A stretch of 64,000 bases of DNA from Clostridia bacterium (GTDB taxonomy: Bacteria > Bacillota > Clostridia > Christensenellales > UMGS416). The stretch lies in NCBI GenBank assembly GCA_016938675.1, contig JAFGUF010000001.1, positions 62,001 through 126,000 of the forward strand, given 5' to 3'. How positions within the stretch are numbered: position 1 is the stretch's first letter; every line of letters begins with the position of its first letter. The notes beneath the pieces were generated by a model that saw only the letters and a list, made by a program, of their open reading frames with translations, was not told where the DNA came from and searched no databases. Made by a program: the position numbers and the translations under genes. Positions 23,994-33,210 of this stretch are shown here, one piece after another.

Positions 23994-24563
23994 ATGAGCA
24001 TAACATCAGTTCTTATTACGGGAGTCGGCGGACAGGGCTCTCTTCTTACAAGCCGTATTTTGGGGACACTAGCCCTAGAACTTGGAATGGATGTAAAGGT
24101 CTCCGAAGTGCACGGAATGGCTCAGAGGGGCGGCAGCGTGGTTACATATGTGCGTATGGGCGATGAAGTAGCGTCTCCCATCATAGAAGAAGGCGGAGCG
24201 GACTATATGCTCTCCTTTGAGATGCTGGAAGCATTGCGCAGCGTAAATCTGATGAAGAAAAATGGAAAGATAGTATTGAATGTGCAGGAAATTGATCCGA
24301 TGCCTGTGATAATCGGAGTACAGGAGTATCCAAAGGATATTAAGCAGCAGCTAAAAAGCAAGGTAGAAACCTATTTTGTTGATGCTTTATCTGTTGCAGA
24401 CAGCCTCGGTGATGCGAGATATGTAAATACCATAATGATAGGAAAGCTGGCCTCCATAATGGGCGGAGATAAGGAAAAATGGATCAATTCAGTTAAGCAG
24501 TGCGTGCCGGAAAAAAGCGTGGAGAAAAACATACTGGCATTTGAAAAGGGATATAATCTTTAG
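23994..24563 (+). CDS. iorB: Indolepyruvate ferredoxin oxidoreductase, beta subunit
   Basis: Gamma-type domain of 2-oxoacid:acceptor oxidoreductases, about 189 residues. It begins MSITSVLITGVGGQGSLLTSRILG and has EVHGMAQRGGSVVTYVRMG, both typical of IorB. The chosen ATG follows AGGAG in the end of iorA; a longer in-frame reading starting at 23931 lies inside the iorA ferredoxin domain and is rejected. It forms the heterodimeric enzyme with IorA. Confidence 0.95.
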   Translation: MSITSVLITGVGGQGSLLTSRILGTLALELGMDVKVSEVHGMAQRGGSVVTYVRMGDEVASPIIEEGGADYMLSFEMLEALRSVNLMKKNGKIVLNVQEIDPMPVIIGVQEYPKDIKQQLKSKVETYFVDALSVADSLGDARYVNTIMIGKLASIMGGDKEKWINSVKQCVPEKSVEKNILAFEKGYNL

Positions 24564-24585
24564 ACGATAAATATTTTCTAAAAAG

Positions 24586-24668
24586 ACTGTCGGAAAGAGA
24601 AACAATAAATCAACGCATAACTAGCTTTGGCATGATTTGTTGTTTGATACTTTTCGACAGTTTATTAT
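24586..24668 (+). terminator. Long imperfect hairpin after iorB
   Basis: ACTGTCG (24586-24592) pairs with CGACAGT (24655-24661), continuing inward through GAAAG/CTTTT and an AAACAA-AATCA/TGATTT-TTGTTT block, then a T-rich tract. Works as a terminator; its roughly 76-bp span is longer than usual. Confidence 0.6.
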
Positions 24669-24800
24669 TCTCTAGGCATCATCATATTTATACATCAAAA
24701 TAATTAATTTGTAAGCAACAGAGAGCTATTTGTGATATAATATGCAAGTAAATTAAAATATATTTATTAGACAATATAAAATCACAGCAGGTAAGATTTA

Positions 24801-25907
24801 ATGAGAGAGACAACATCGGCAATAGTAGACTTAAGGAATTTAAGGCACAATATCAGAGAATATAAAAGTATATTGGCAGAGAGCACGCAGATAATTGCAG
24901 TTATAAAGGCGGATGGATATGGACACGGAGTTTTGCCTGTGTACAATGCAGCAGTGCAGGAAGGCGTCAAGCACTTTGCAGTATCCAAGGTGAAAGAGGG
25001 TGCGGAGCTCCGCGAGGCAGGCGTAAAAGAAGAGATTTTGGTTCTGGGTGGTACGCTTCCCTTTGAGATGGAGCCAGCGTTGGAGCATTCATTAGTTCCA
25101 GCTATCTACAGCATAGACCAGCTGATTGCATTGAGTGAAGCTGCCAAGAAAAGAGATGTTCGTGCCAAATTTCATCTGAAATTAAACACCGGAATGAACA
25201 GGCTTGGCGTAAGGCGCGGAGATAACCTAGAAGAGTTTCTTAATGCTTTAGATCAAACAGAAAATGTCTATTTTTCAGGAATTTTTTCGCATTTTGCAGT
25301 AAGCGATGTTGATCCTGTATTTACTAAAGAACAGTACCGAGAGTTTATTCAGGCGATGAGGCAGATAGAAGGCCACGAATACATGCCAAAGACACATATA
25401 TCAAATTCAGCAGCAATTGCCACATATGACAGCTTCGATTTAGATTTTGTGAGGCTGGGCATAGGAATGTACGGGCTTAACCCTCAGGACACTGCTGTGC
25501 TCGACCTAAAGCCCGTTATGAGCCTGAGAGCGCAGATTGTACAGCTTAATGATATCAAGGCAGGGGAGACTGTGAGCTACGGCAGAACCTTTACTGCAGC
25601 GAGTGACACGAAAATAGCAGTATTGCCTATTGGATACGCTGACGGATATCCTAGGATACTTGGGAACAAGGCACATGCTCTGGTGCATGGAATAAGGTGC
25701 AATGTAGTTGGTACTGTATGTATGGATCATATAATGCTGGATGTCAGCAAAGTTCCGCAGGTTGAATGCGGCGATGAAGCGATTTTGATTGGAAAGCAGG
25801 GCGGCGACGAAATAACAGCAAAGGAACTTGCAGACCTCGCAGGAACAATACACTATGAAATAGCGACCGGGATACAAAAAAGAGTGGCAAGAGAATATAT
25901 TGAGTAG
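24801..25907 (+). CDS. alr: Alanine racemase
   Basis: PLP enzyme making D-alanine for peptidoglycan. The PLP lysine is in IIAVIKADGYGHG (about residue 36). The second catalytic residue, Tyr, is in GETVSYGRTFTA (about 258). Family motifs KLNTGMNRLG, SNSAA and RLGIGMYG are present. The 368-residue length is normal. A TATAAT box lies about 65 bp upstream. It overlaps the start of fthC by eight bases. It begins a housekeeping run through rnpB. Confidence 0.96.
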   Translation: MRETTSAIVDLRNLRHNIREYKSILAESTQIIAVIKADGYGHGVLPVYNAAVQEGVKHFAVSKVKEGAELREAGVKEEILVLGGTLPFEMEPALEHSLVPAIYSIDQLIALSEAAKKRDVRAKFHLKLNTGMNRLGVRRGDNLEEFLNALDQTENVYFSGIFSHFAVSDVDPVFTKEQYREFIQAMRQIEGHEYMPKTHISNSAAIATYDSFDLDFVRLGIGMYGLNPQDTAVLDLKPVMSLRAQIVQLNDIKAGETVSYGRTFTAASDTKIAVLPIGYADGYPRILGNKAHALVHGIRCNVVGTVCMDHIMLDVSKVPQVECGDEAILIGKQGGDEITAKELADLAGTIHYEIATGIQKRVAREYIE

Positions 25908-26460
25908 CAGAGATGAACAGAGGAATATCGCAAAAGAAAAGCGGCTTGATATTAAAAAGGAATTATATCAGGCTCATTCTGATACGATCTGCCTGAAACT
26001 AATGAATCTTGATATATACGAAAAGGCTTCACTTATCATGGCTTACTGCCCGATAAACAAAGAAGTTGATACATCACTGCTGCTTGATGAATGTATGGAA
26101 GCTAAAAAACTGGCACTGCCGAGAACAGATTTGATAAAAAAGACAATTACCCCCTGCGAAGTGCATAGCTTAGCCGACCTAAAAATAGGCGCTTACAATA
26201 TATTTGAACCAAATCAAAATTGCGCTAAAGCAGCTATTGATAAAATTGATATAGTAGTTGTACCTTTAGTTGCATTTGACAAAAAAGGAACAAGGCTAGG
26301 ATACGGCGGTGGCTATTATGACAGGATGCTTGCTAAAATGCCGAACTGCAAAAAGATAGGAATAGCATTTTCTTTTCAGGAGATGGATTCTATCAACAAG
26401 GAAGGCCATGATATTGTGCTGGATATGGTAATAACAGAAAAGAAGATTTTCAATTTTTGA
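25900..26460 (+). CDS. 5-formyltetrahydrofolate cyclo-ligase
   Basis: ATP-dependent conversion of 5-formyl-THF to 5,10-methenyl-THF. 186 residues. The N-terminal basic helix (RNIAKEKRLDIKKELY), substrate/nucleotide motifs YCPINKEVDTSLLL and VPLVAFDKKGTRLGYGGGYYDRML (Gly-rich loop, about residue 130) match the family. The only in-frame start near the N terminus is a TTG at 25900, overlapping alr. Coupled translation with alr is likely. Confidence 0.92.
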   Translation: MSSRDEQRNIAKEKRLDIKKELYQAHSDTICLKLMNLDIYEKASLIMAYCPINKEVDTSLLLDECMEAKKLALPRTDLIKKTITPCEVHSLADLKIGAYNIFEPNQNCAKAAIDKIDIVVVPLVAFDKKGTRLGYGGGYYDRMLAKMPNCKKIGIAFSFQEMDSINKEGHDIVLDMVITEKKIFNF

Positions 26461-26481
26461 TAAATTACCTTAGCAGTTTTT

Positions 26482-26502
26482 CAGCCATTAGGCTTTTTTT
26501 AT
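26482..26502 (+). terminator. Weak terminator after the cyclo-ligase
   Basis: Short AGCC/GGCT stem with ATTA loop followed by seven T. Confidence 0.45.
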
Positions 26503-26557
26503 TTATAACGGATTTTAAATGGTAAAATATAAGAATTATTTATAAAAGGAAATATAA

Positions 26558-27241
26558 ATGCCACGATATAAGAAAATACTATTTGACCTTGACGGCACTC
26601 TGCTGGACTTTGAAAAGACAGAAAGAACTGCTCTTACAAATACCTTTAATGCGCTTGGAATTGAGCCGAGCGAAAAAAACATCAATAGGTATGTAAAAAT
26701 AAATGAAGAACTCTGGAGACGGCTTGAAGAGGGCGGGATAGAAAAAGATAAGCTGAAGACTGAGCGTTTCAGGCTATTTTTCAATGCTGCTAATGTTATA
26801 TCTGATGAATACCATGCATCTGATCTTTATATTAAAAATCTGTCTGAAACGATTATTTATATTGACGGTGCAATAAAGATTTGTGAAGAATTATCAAGAG
26901 AATGCGAACTTGCGGTAATAACAAACGGCATTGCGAAGGTGCAGCATTCTAGGCATAAATTAACCGATTTCGCGAAATATTTTAGTTATCTGTTTATATC
27001 AGAAGAAGTAGGAAAGCCTAAGCCTTATAAGGAATTTTTCGATCATGTATTTAAAGAAATGAAAATCGACGATTTAAGCGAGGTGCTGGTTGTTGGAGAT
27101 TCATTGACATCTGATATAAAGGGCGCAAATAATGCTGGTGTGGCGTGCTGCTGGTACAATGCGAAAGGCTTAACGAATGACACTGACAGTATATGCGATT
27201 ATACAATAAGCTCTCTTGATGAGCTGAAAAAGTTGATATAA
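26558..27241 (+). CDS. HAD-family phosphatase (YjjG/YfnB-like)
   Basis: Haloacid-dehalogenase hydrolase of 227 residues. Motif I FDLDGTLLDF (Asp nucleophile, about residue 9), a helical cap typical of subclass I, motif II VITNGIA, motif III Lys in GKPKPYKEFFDHVF and motif IV VVGDSLTSDIKGANNAGV. The length and DxxxTE continuation after motif I (LLDFEKTERTAL) resemble the YjjG-type nucleotidases, which act on pyrimidine nucleoside monophosphates, but substrate cannot be assigned with certainty. Confidence 0.85.
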   Translation: MPRYKKILFDLDGTLLDFEKTERTALTNTFNALGIEPSEKNINRYVKINEELWRRLEEGGIEKDKLKTERFRLFFNAANVISDEYHASDLYIKNLSETIIYIDGAIKICEELSRECELAVITNGIAKVQHSRHKLTDFAKYFSYLFISEEVGKPKPYKEFFDHVFKEMKIDDLSEVLVVGDSLTSDIKGANNAGVACCWYNAKGLTNDTDSICDYTISSLDELKKLI

Positions 27242-27244
27242 GAT

Positions 27245-27922
27245 ATGTCGGAAATTATATTAACGCCAAGGCTTCAGGCGATAGCTGAAATGGCAAAAAA
27301 TAAAAAAGCATGCGCGGATATTGGCTGTGACCACGGCAAAATAGCTGTCAGTCTTGCCCTAGACGGAGGGTTTGTTTATGCGGTTGATATATCTGAGCCG
27401 TCTCTTGAAAAGGCAAAGTTGCTAGCAGAGCAGGAAAATGTTTCAGGACAAATGGCGTTTTACTGTGACAGCGGACTGAAAAGCATAAAGGATATCAATC
27501 TGGATGTCGCAATAATTGCGGGAATGGGATGGCGCACCATCAAAAGTATCCTTGAAGCCAATAAAGAGTATCTGCAGAATATCGGTTCGTTTATACTGCA
27601 GCCAATGGATTCCGTATTTGAGCTGAGAGGGTATATTGAACAATCTGGCTATAAAATTACCGATGAAAGGCTGGCTAAGGAGGACAATAGGTACTACTCA
27701 ATTATTGAGATGAAAACGATTGGCGGCGGCCCTCTGACGATTCAGGAAAAGATACTTGGCCCGGTAATTTTGGCAAAAAAAGACCCTTTGCTTGATGAAT
27801 ATGCAAAAAAAGAGATTGAAAAACGCGAGGACATATTGAAAGCTATAAAAAGCAGCAGCAAAGACAATAGCGATAAGATAAAGAAAATCGAACATGAAAT
27901 TAAGCTGCTGATTAATATATAG
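27245..27922 (+). CDS. trmK: tRNA (adenine-22-N1)-methyltransferase TrmK
   Basis: SAM-dependent methylation of A22 in tRNA. 225 residues. It starts with LTPRLQAIAEMAKNKKACADIGCDHGKIAVSLAL, which includes the SAM-binding ADIGCDHG loop, and ends with a basic helical tail. The motif usually read as GMGG is GMGWRT here, a small deviation. The trmK followed by nif3-like gene order is standard in Firmicutes. Confidence 0.92.
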   Translation: MSEIILTPRLQAIAEMAKNKKACADIGCDHGKIAVSLALDGGFVYAVDISEPSLEKAKLLAEQENVSGQMAFYCDSGLKSIKDINLDVAIIAGMGWRTIKSILEANKEYLQNIGSFILQPMDSVFELRGYIEQSGYKITDERLAKEDNRYYSIIEMKTIGGGPLTIQEKILGPVILAKKDPLLDEYAKKEIEKREDILKAIKSSSKDNSDKIKKIEHEIKLLINI

Positions 27923-27931
27923 GAGGTTTAC

Positions 27932-28705
27932 ATGAGCATTACTGTTGGCAAAATATACGAATACGTGGATGAGTTTGCACCGTTTTTGCTAGCCGAGGAG
28001 AGGGACAACAGCGGCCTGCTGGTGGGCAGCAAAGACGCTGAAGTAAAGGGCATACTGCTGGCACTTGATGTATCGCTTGACGCTGTCAACATGGCGGCAG
28101 AGCAGGGAGCAAACCTTATTATATCTCATCATCCCGTAATATTTGACCCGCTTTCTGAAATAACTGACAGCACTGCTACCGGAAGGGTTGTGCTCTCTGC
28201 CATAAAAAACGGGATAAATATAATTTGTGCGCACACAAACCTGGATGCTGCAGAGCAGGGAATAAGCTATACACTTGCGGAAATGGCGGGACTTGAAGAT
28301 ATCTATACATCGGAGTTTTCAAAATTAATGAGAATAGGGGAACTAAAACCTGCGCTAAAAACAGAAGAATTCATTTTAAGCCTGAAACAAAGGCTGAAAA
28401 TAGATACAGCTTATATATCAAGAAACCATCCTGACAAGATAAAGACAGTTGCAGTTGTATCAGGTAGAGGGTGCTCACTTCTGAATGAAGCGAAGCTATC
28501 CGGTGCAGATGCCTTTCTGCTGGGAGAGATAAAATATGAAAATCAGGTGTATGCTGATATACTTGATATTTGCGTAATAAGCTGCGGACATTACGAGACT
28601 GAGTCCATTATACTTCCAAGGCTTAAAAATTATTTACAAACGAGGCTAAATGGGTTACAATTTAATTTAGGCGTTTACGAGGAAGCGCCTATGCTAAAAA
28701 AATAA
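27932..28705 (+). CDS. Nif3-like dinuclear metal centre protein (DUF34/YqfO family)
   Basis: Metal-binding protein of 257 residues. Candidate metal ligands are in ISHHPVIFDP (about residues 65-74), CAHTNLDAAEQG and the C-terminal SCGHYETE. This is the short form without the central PII-like insert found in B. subtilis YqfO. AGGAGG precedes the start. The family is widespread; its biochemical role remains debated. Confidence 0.9.
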   Translation: MSITVGKIYEYVDEFAPFLLAEERDNSGLLVGSKDAEVKGILLALDVSLDAVNMAAEQGANLIISHHPVIFDPLSEITDSTATGRVVLSAIKNGINIICAHTNLDAAEQGISYTLAEMAGLEDIYTSEFSKLMRIGELKPALKTEEFILSLKQRLKIDTAYISRNHPDKIKTVAVVSGRGCSLLNEAKLSGADAFLLGEIKYENQVYADILDICVISCGHYETESIILPRLKNYLQTRLNGLQFNLGVYEEAPMLKK

Positions 28706-28724
28706 TGATAGGGGTGCTAGCTTA

Positions 28725-29441
28725 ATGGAACAGCTTAAGCTGCTGCTGGATTACCAGCAGCTTGACATAAAAATCAGCAAAATCGAATCAGAGGTTAAGC
28801 AGTCTGCTTTGTATAAAAAAGTAGTTAAAGTTCGTAAATACCTGATTGACTCACAAAAACTCATGCAAAAGCATGAAAGTGAAGTAGTAGGTATAAATGA
28901 AACGCTTAAATCCTTGCTTTCACAGTACAATGAGGCGAATGAAACCGTGGAAGAGCTTACTGAGGCCATTTCCAACGTAAACAGTGAATCTTCTATCAAA
29001 GAGGTGCAGATGCTTCTTCGAAAGGCAAAGCAGGAGCAGACAAATCTGGCTAAAATAGAACGTGAAATTCTTAAAGACCAGACAACGATGTCAACAATAG
29101 AAGAGAGCCTTCAAAAGATAGCACATAACGTGCCTACATACAAAACTGAGTTTGAACAGCTGAAGGCAAAGTATGACGAGGAATTATTAAAAATAAACGA
29201 AGAAATAGAGCCTCTTAAAGATAAGCTGAAAGAACTGGCGAAAAAAATTGACAAAGAAACGCTTAAAAAGTATAAAACTGCAAAGAAAAGCCACGCTATT
29301 GCTGTGGTTATGCTCGATGGCAAGCGTTGCATGGGCTGCAACATGGAACTATCATCAAAAATGGCAAAGGAAGTAACAACAAGTGATACACTGCTTGAGT
29401 GCGAAAACTGCGGAAGGCTGCTATACACAAAAGAAAGTTAA
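28725..29441 (+). CDS. Coiled-coil zinc-ribbon protein
   Basis: About 180 residues of coiled coil followed by a C4 zinc ribbon (CMGCNMELS and LLECENCGRLLY, about residues 204-235). This is the zf-RING_7/CdsZ-like family that commonly follows the Nif3-like gene in Firmicutes and Actinobacteria. Function is not well established; nucleic-acid binding is plausible from the ribbon. rnpB begins eight bases after the stop. Confidence 0.85.
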   Translation: MEQLKLLLDYQQLDIKISKIESEVKQSALYKKVVKVRKYLIDSQKLMQKHESEVVGINETLKSLLSQYNEANETVEELTEAISNVNSESSIKEVQMLLRKAKQEQTNLAKIEREILKDQTTMSTIEESLQKIAHNVPTYKTEFEQLKAKYDEELLKINEEIEPLKDKLKELAKKIDKETLKKYKTAKKSHAIAVVMLDGKRCMGCNMELSSKMAKEVTTSDTLLECENCGRLLYTKES

Positions 29442-29448
29442 TTATTTA

Positions 29449-29786
29449 ATATGAGCAGATTGAGTAATCGCTCTGCTTAACGCGGAGAGGAAAGTCCGAG
29501 CTCCACAGGGCAAGAGCGCTGGGTAACACCCAGTGGAGGCGACTCTAAGGAAAGTGCAACAGAAATAGACTGCCTTAATTTTAAGGCGATGGTGGAAATG
29601 TGAGGTAAGAGCTCACAAGCTGCCTGGGTGACCAGGCGCTTATGTAAACCCCGCTCGGTGCAAGATTGAAGGGGCGATACGGCGGCCCGCCGCTACCCCT
29701 GCTAATCGCATGAGCCTGACTGGTAACAGCAGGCCAAGATAGATGATTACTCTCGACAGAACTCGGCTTATAGATTTGTCTCATAT
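29449..29786 (+). ncRNA. rnpB: RNase P RNA (type A)
   Basis: Catalytic RNA that matures tRNA 5' ends. The conserved core motif GAGGAAAGTCCGAGC near 29485 and the 3' motif ACAGAACTCGGCTTA near 29757 are present. The ends pair as ATATGAG (29449-29455) with CTCATAT (29780-29786), giving helix P1. Length and the P3/P13-14-like hairpins fit the ancestral type A form rather than the Bacillus type B. It is followed by its own terminator. Confidence 0.95.
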
Positions 29787-29796
29787 CAATTATTAA

Positions 29797-29833
29797 AAAA
29801 GGATGTACACTGTACATCCTTAATTTTTTTTAA
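29797..29833. terminator. Terminator after rnpB
   Basis: Arms GGATGTACA and TGTACATCC around a very short loop, with A-run before and T-run after; serves both rnpB and the convergent MFS gene. Confidence 0.85.
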
Positions 29834-29841
29834 TAAAAGTA

Positions 29842-31125
29842 TTATGAAATTTCTTCTGCAGTCTCAATTTTGTCTTCCGGCGGAAGCCTTAAGAAGAAAA
29901 TCAAACCTAAAATAAATAACGGAACTATTGCAAATATACTCATTTTTGTTGCATTCATATATGATTGGCCGGCTGCTTGACCAACAAACACTGCGAGCCA
30001 CATTAAGCCAGGGCCGATTATTGCTGCAAATTTCCCGAAGATATTATAAAAGCCAAAGAATTCATTTGAATTTTTCTTTGGAATTATTTTAGCAAAATAT
30101 GATCTGGAAAGCGCTTGTATACCGCCTTGAGCTGACCCTATCAGAACACCTAAAACAAAAATATTCCATAACGCATTCATGAAAAATGCATAGGTACATG
30201 CAATTATATAAGTAACAATACCTACAATAATCATATTTCTTGTTCCATATTTTTTTGCTAGAACACCATATAAAATAGCGCACGGGAATGCCACTATTTG
30301 TATTACCATTAGTATGCCTAGTAATGTATAGATATCATCGGGGCTTAATCCAAGTGTGCCCGTAGCATATGGTACACACATTTTGATGATTGTGTCAACG
30401 CCGTCGATGTAGAGAAAATACGCAACTAAGAAGAGAAAAACGAGTCTATAGCTTCTAATGTTTTTAAATGTTTTTTTGAGCCTTGAAAAGCTCATTCTAA
30501 CTGGGTTTGGTTCTCTCTCAATATAGTGCTTTTGTGTTACATTCTTAATCATAGGGATTGTGAAGAGTCCCCACCAAAGAGCAGTGATAATGAAACCGAG
30601 CTGGAATCCGATAAGTTTATCCATTCCAAGTAATAAAATTACTCCAAGGCTTATTCCGAATGGAATAACACTAAAGATGTACCCGTAAGCAAAACCCTTG
30701 GTTGAAACGGAGTCCATTTTTTCATCAGAGGTAACATCAACTAAAAATGAATCATAAAATATATTGCTTCCTGCAAAACCCAAGCAGGTCAGAATATAGA
30801 ATACAACCAGCAATTGCCATTGTCCATCAGGAACAACAGCTAAAGCTCCGGTGAAAACAACGCCAAGTGCGGCAAAAAAGATAAAAAACCTTTTTTTGAA
30901 ATCTTTGTAGTCAGCTATTGTGCCCAGTATTGGCGCTAATACAGCAACTAACAAACTGGCTATTGAGTTGTAAATACCTAAATCCATGCCTTGGCCGTTG
31001 TTAAACATTCCGTAAACAACAGGCAGCAGCGCTGTAGTAATTGCCATTGAATATGCAGAATTGCCGCAATCATACATTATCCAACTTCGCTCTTTTTTCG
31101 TGAGCTTTGTTGTGGCTTTTTCCAT
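29842..31125 (-). CDS. MFS transporter, UMF1/Atg22-like family
   Basis: Twelve-helix major facilitator, 427 residues. Features of the UMF1 group: the start SWIMYDCGNSAYSMAITTALLPVVYG, the loop GTIADYKDFKKRFF, and AQGGIQALSRSYFAKIIPKKNSNEFFGFYNIFGKFAAIIGP. Bacterial members are thought to be exporters, but substrates are unknown; yeast Atg22 moves amino acids out of the vacuole. The N terminus is cytosolic and Lys-rich. It is a single gene with its own promoter. Confidence 0.88.
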   Translation of the reverse strand: MEKATTKLTKKERSWIMYDCGNSAYSMAITTALLPVVYGMFNNGQGMDLGIYNSIASLLVAVLAPILGTIADYKDFKKRFFIFFAALGVVFTGALAVVPDGQWQLLVVFYILTCLGFAGSNIFYDSFLVDVTSDEKMDSVSTKGFAYGYIFSVIPFGISLGVILLLGMDKLIGFQLGFIITALWWGLFTIPMIKNVTQKHYIEREPNPVRMSFSRLKKTFKNIRSYRLVFLFLVAYFLYIDGVDTIIKMCVPYATGTLGLSPDDIYTLLGILMVIQIVAFPCAILYGVLAKKYGTRNMIIVGIVTYIIACTYAFFMNALWNIFVLGVLIGSAQGGIQALSRSYFAKIIPKKNSNEFFGFYNIFGKFAAIIGPGLMWLAVFVGQAAGQSYMNATKMSIFAIVPLFILGLIFFLRLPPEDKIETAEEIS

Positions 31126-31164
31126 AAATTTTCCTTCTTTCTTTAAAAAAATAATTACGTGATA

Positions 31165-31193
31165 ATAATAACAGTTTTATCTTATACATTCAA
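31165..31193 (-). promoter_or_regulatory. Promoter for the MFS transporter
   Basis: On the minus strand: TTGAAT (31193-31188), 17-bp spacer, TATTAT (31170-31165). Confidence 0.55.
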
Positions 31194-31256
31194 TAAGTAT
31201 TAATAAGTTTACTTATAACTAACGTTGTGTATAATAATAGTAAATATGAATTTTAT

Positions 31257-31284
31257 TTGATTACAGTTTATATGGAACTATAAT
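31257..31284 (+). promoter_or_regulatory. Promoter for the DUF4349 lipoprotein
   Basis: TTGATT (31257-31262), 16-bp spacer, TATAAT (31279-31284). Confidence 0.5.
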
Positions 31285-31329
31285 TCGGTAATTTACGTCA
31301 TAATGGTATAACAATCAGGAGGTAGCATA

Positions 31330-32274
31330 ATGAACAAAAAAAGTATATTAATTATTGTCGTCTTAATCGCAGGATTATTATTGAGCTCTTGCGCGTCAAA
31401 AGACGAATCCGCAATGGACAAAAACATTGCATATGACGGTGCTTTGCAAGAGGCGCCAATGGCAGTGATGGAAGACTCGGATATGTTTTACGGCGATTAC
31501 GAGGAATCAACCGTCCAGACTGCATCCGTTGATGCGGGAGAAGCCATCAATTATTCTGAGAAGATTATATACAACGTAAACATGGGAATTACAGTCGCTG
31601 ACCCCGCAGAAGCTGCAAAGCTCATAAAAGAGCAGGTAAGCGCAATAGGTGGGTATGTGAGCTCGTCATACTCCTATAAGAACGATGACAACTCCAGCTA
31701 TGTAAATATGCAGGTTCGAGTTCCGGCCAAGGGATTAACGGATATGACTGCGTTCATTGAGTCAATCTCTGAAGTGGACTATGAGAATATGTACACAGAC
31801 AATATTACAGAGAGCTATTATGACACAGTAGCTAGGCTGGAGCATGAAAAGCTTCAGGCAAAGCAGCTGGAAGAGATAATGGAAAAAGCCGAAACAATAG
31901 AAGACATCATTACTGTAAGACAAGAATTGTCAGCTGTTCAGGAAAATATTGAAGTATATGAAGGCAGGATTAGAATGTGGGATTCGCTGGTGGACTACTC
32001 AACAGTAGACATCTACATTCAGCCTACACCGACCATTGATAATAATAATGGAAAAGTTAGGCTCATCACTCTCGGCGAGACAGGAAGGGCTATTGTTAGG
32101 GCACTTGATAATTCATGGAGGTTTGTGGCTAACTTCTTCTCGCTCCTATTAAGAGTAATAGCTGCACTGCTCATACCTGCGATTATAGTAGTACCAATTG
32201 TAATTCTAAGCGTAAAAGCTGCTAAGAAAAAGAAAGCAAGGCGTAAGGAAGAACAAGACGGTGAGGAGAAATAA
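31330..32274 (+). CDS. DUF4349 lipoprotein
   Basis: 314 residues. A lipoprotein signal with lipobox LLSSC puts the lipid-modified Cys near residue 21. The DUF4349 region (about 75-290) has the family features: an NVNMGITVADP strand, GGYVSSS, VRVPAKGL and a coiled coil with LSAVQENIEVYEGRI. A C-terminal hydrophobic helix (about 275-298) ends in a Lys/Arg-rich tail, so the protein could be anchored at both ends. Function unknown. AGGAGG precedes the start. Confidence 0.88.
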   Translation: MNKKSILIIVVLIAGLLLSSCASKDESAMDKNIAYDGALQEAPMAVMEDSDMFYGDYEESTVQTASVDAGEAINYSEKIIYNVNMGITVADPAEAAKLIKEQVSAIGGYVSSSYSYKNDDNSSYVNMQVRVPAKGLTDMTAFIESISEVDYENMYTDNITESYYDTVARLEHEKLQAKQLEEIMEKAETIEDIITVRQELSAVQENIEVYEGRIRMWDSLVDYSTVDIYIQPTPTIDNNNGKVRLITLGETGRAIVRALDNSWRFVANFFSLLLRVIAALLIPAIIVVPIVILSVKAAKKKKARRKEEQDGEEK

Positions 32275-32284
32275 CTAAGTTATT

Positions 32285-32319
32285 AAAAATGCCGCTCCAA
32301 TCGGAGCGGCATTTTTCTG
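32285..32319. terminator. Bidirectional terminator
   Basis: AAAAATGCCGCTCC with GGAGCGGCATTTTT: a 14-base-pair stem between two convergent genes. Confidence 0.92.
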
Positions 32320-32320
32320 T

Positions 32321-33181
32321 CTATTTATTCAGGCTATAGCCGAACATCCACATGTTCAGTATATATGCCTGCACTGCTTCTGGATCGCTGGTATCCACGC
32401 CTGTCATATCTATTTCTCCGGGCATGATATTCCCGAATGATGTCATACCATAGCCTTTTTCAAATGTCCGCATTTCATAATATGTGTTGTTAAAGTACCC
32501 GGGTACACCTGTAACTGTGTATAGTACACTCACTTTATCAGATGAGTATTCAGTAACTTTGGCTTTTACAGTATATGTATTGCCGTCGATTTTAGTCTGA
32601 TGACTCCAGCTCGAGCCAAGCGCAAGGGGCAGCTTGAGCACAACAACATTGTGGAGTTTTGAGTGGAACTCGTTTTTATCCAGCCGCTCATTATATCCGG
32701 CCTTTTCTGTTATAGTGCCTCTTGTGTAATCAAAGAAATACTGTACTTTAAATTTATCTGGCGTTCCCATGCCGTCATTATAGACACCGTTGAACTCATA
32801 CATTGCATCTGTGTTGTTATCATAGCTTTTCTTTAATTTTCCGTAATGTCCAGTTTCAGCGATGCCATAGAAATAAAGATCTGTATTAAGTGCAGGGAGA
32901 AAGGCATTCATTTGTGCCTTTAATTCTGTGTCCACTGGTGAAGTTGTTGCGGCAGCAGTGGTGGCAGCGGCAGTTACAGTTGATGTCGCGCTTGCAGTTG
33001 GCGAAGGGCTCGGCAGTTGTTCGGTAACATTCGGCGTTATGCCCATAGTATCGACGGGAACAGGTGTATTGGTCGGAGTATTTACAGCGGAAGCTGTTGC
33101 GGCAATTTGCTGAGCACCCATCTCGCATCCTGAAAGAAGCAGAACAGATAACATAATTAAATACATTAACATTCTTTTCAT
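32321..33181 (-). CDS. Hypothetical lipoprotein
   Basis: 286 residues. The lipobox is LLLSGC (Cys about residue 19). A Thr/Ala/Pro-rich linker (about 30-85) leads to a beta-rich C-terminal domain with LNTDLYFYGIAETGHYGKL and a PLALGSSWSHQTKIDGNTYTV segment. I do not recognise a named family. It lies 30 bp downstream of the pyrimidine-nucleoside phosphorylase on the same strand and may be co-transcribed. Probably surface-exposed. Confidence 0.8.
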   Translation of the reverse strand: MKRMLMYLIMLSVLLLSGCEMGAQQIAATASAVNTPTNTPVPVDTMGITPNVTEQLPSPSPTASATSTVTAAATTAAATTSPVDTELKAQMNAFLPALNTDLYFYGIAETGHYGKLKKSYDNNTDAMYEFNGVYNDGMGTPDKFKVQYFFDYTRGTITEKAGYNERLDKNEFHSKLHNVVVLKLPLALGSSWSHQTKIDGNTYTVKAKVTEYSSDKVSVLYTVTGVPGYFNNTYYEMRTFEKGYGMTSFGNIMPGEIDMTGVDTSDPEAVQAYILNMWMFGYSLNK

Positions 33182-33210
33182 AATACATTTACCCCTTTAA
33201 TCAATTATAA

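Noticed and set aside
29581-29817. Minus-strand frame of 78 codons
   Set aside because: Antisense to the conserved core of RNase P RNA; the RNA explains the sequence.
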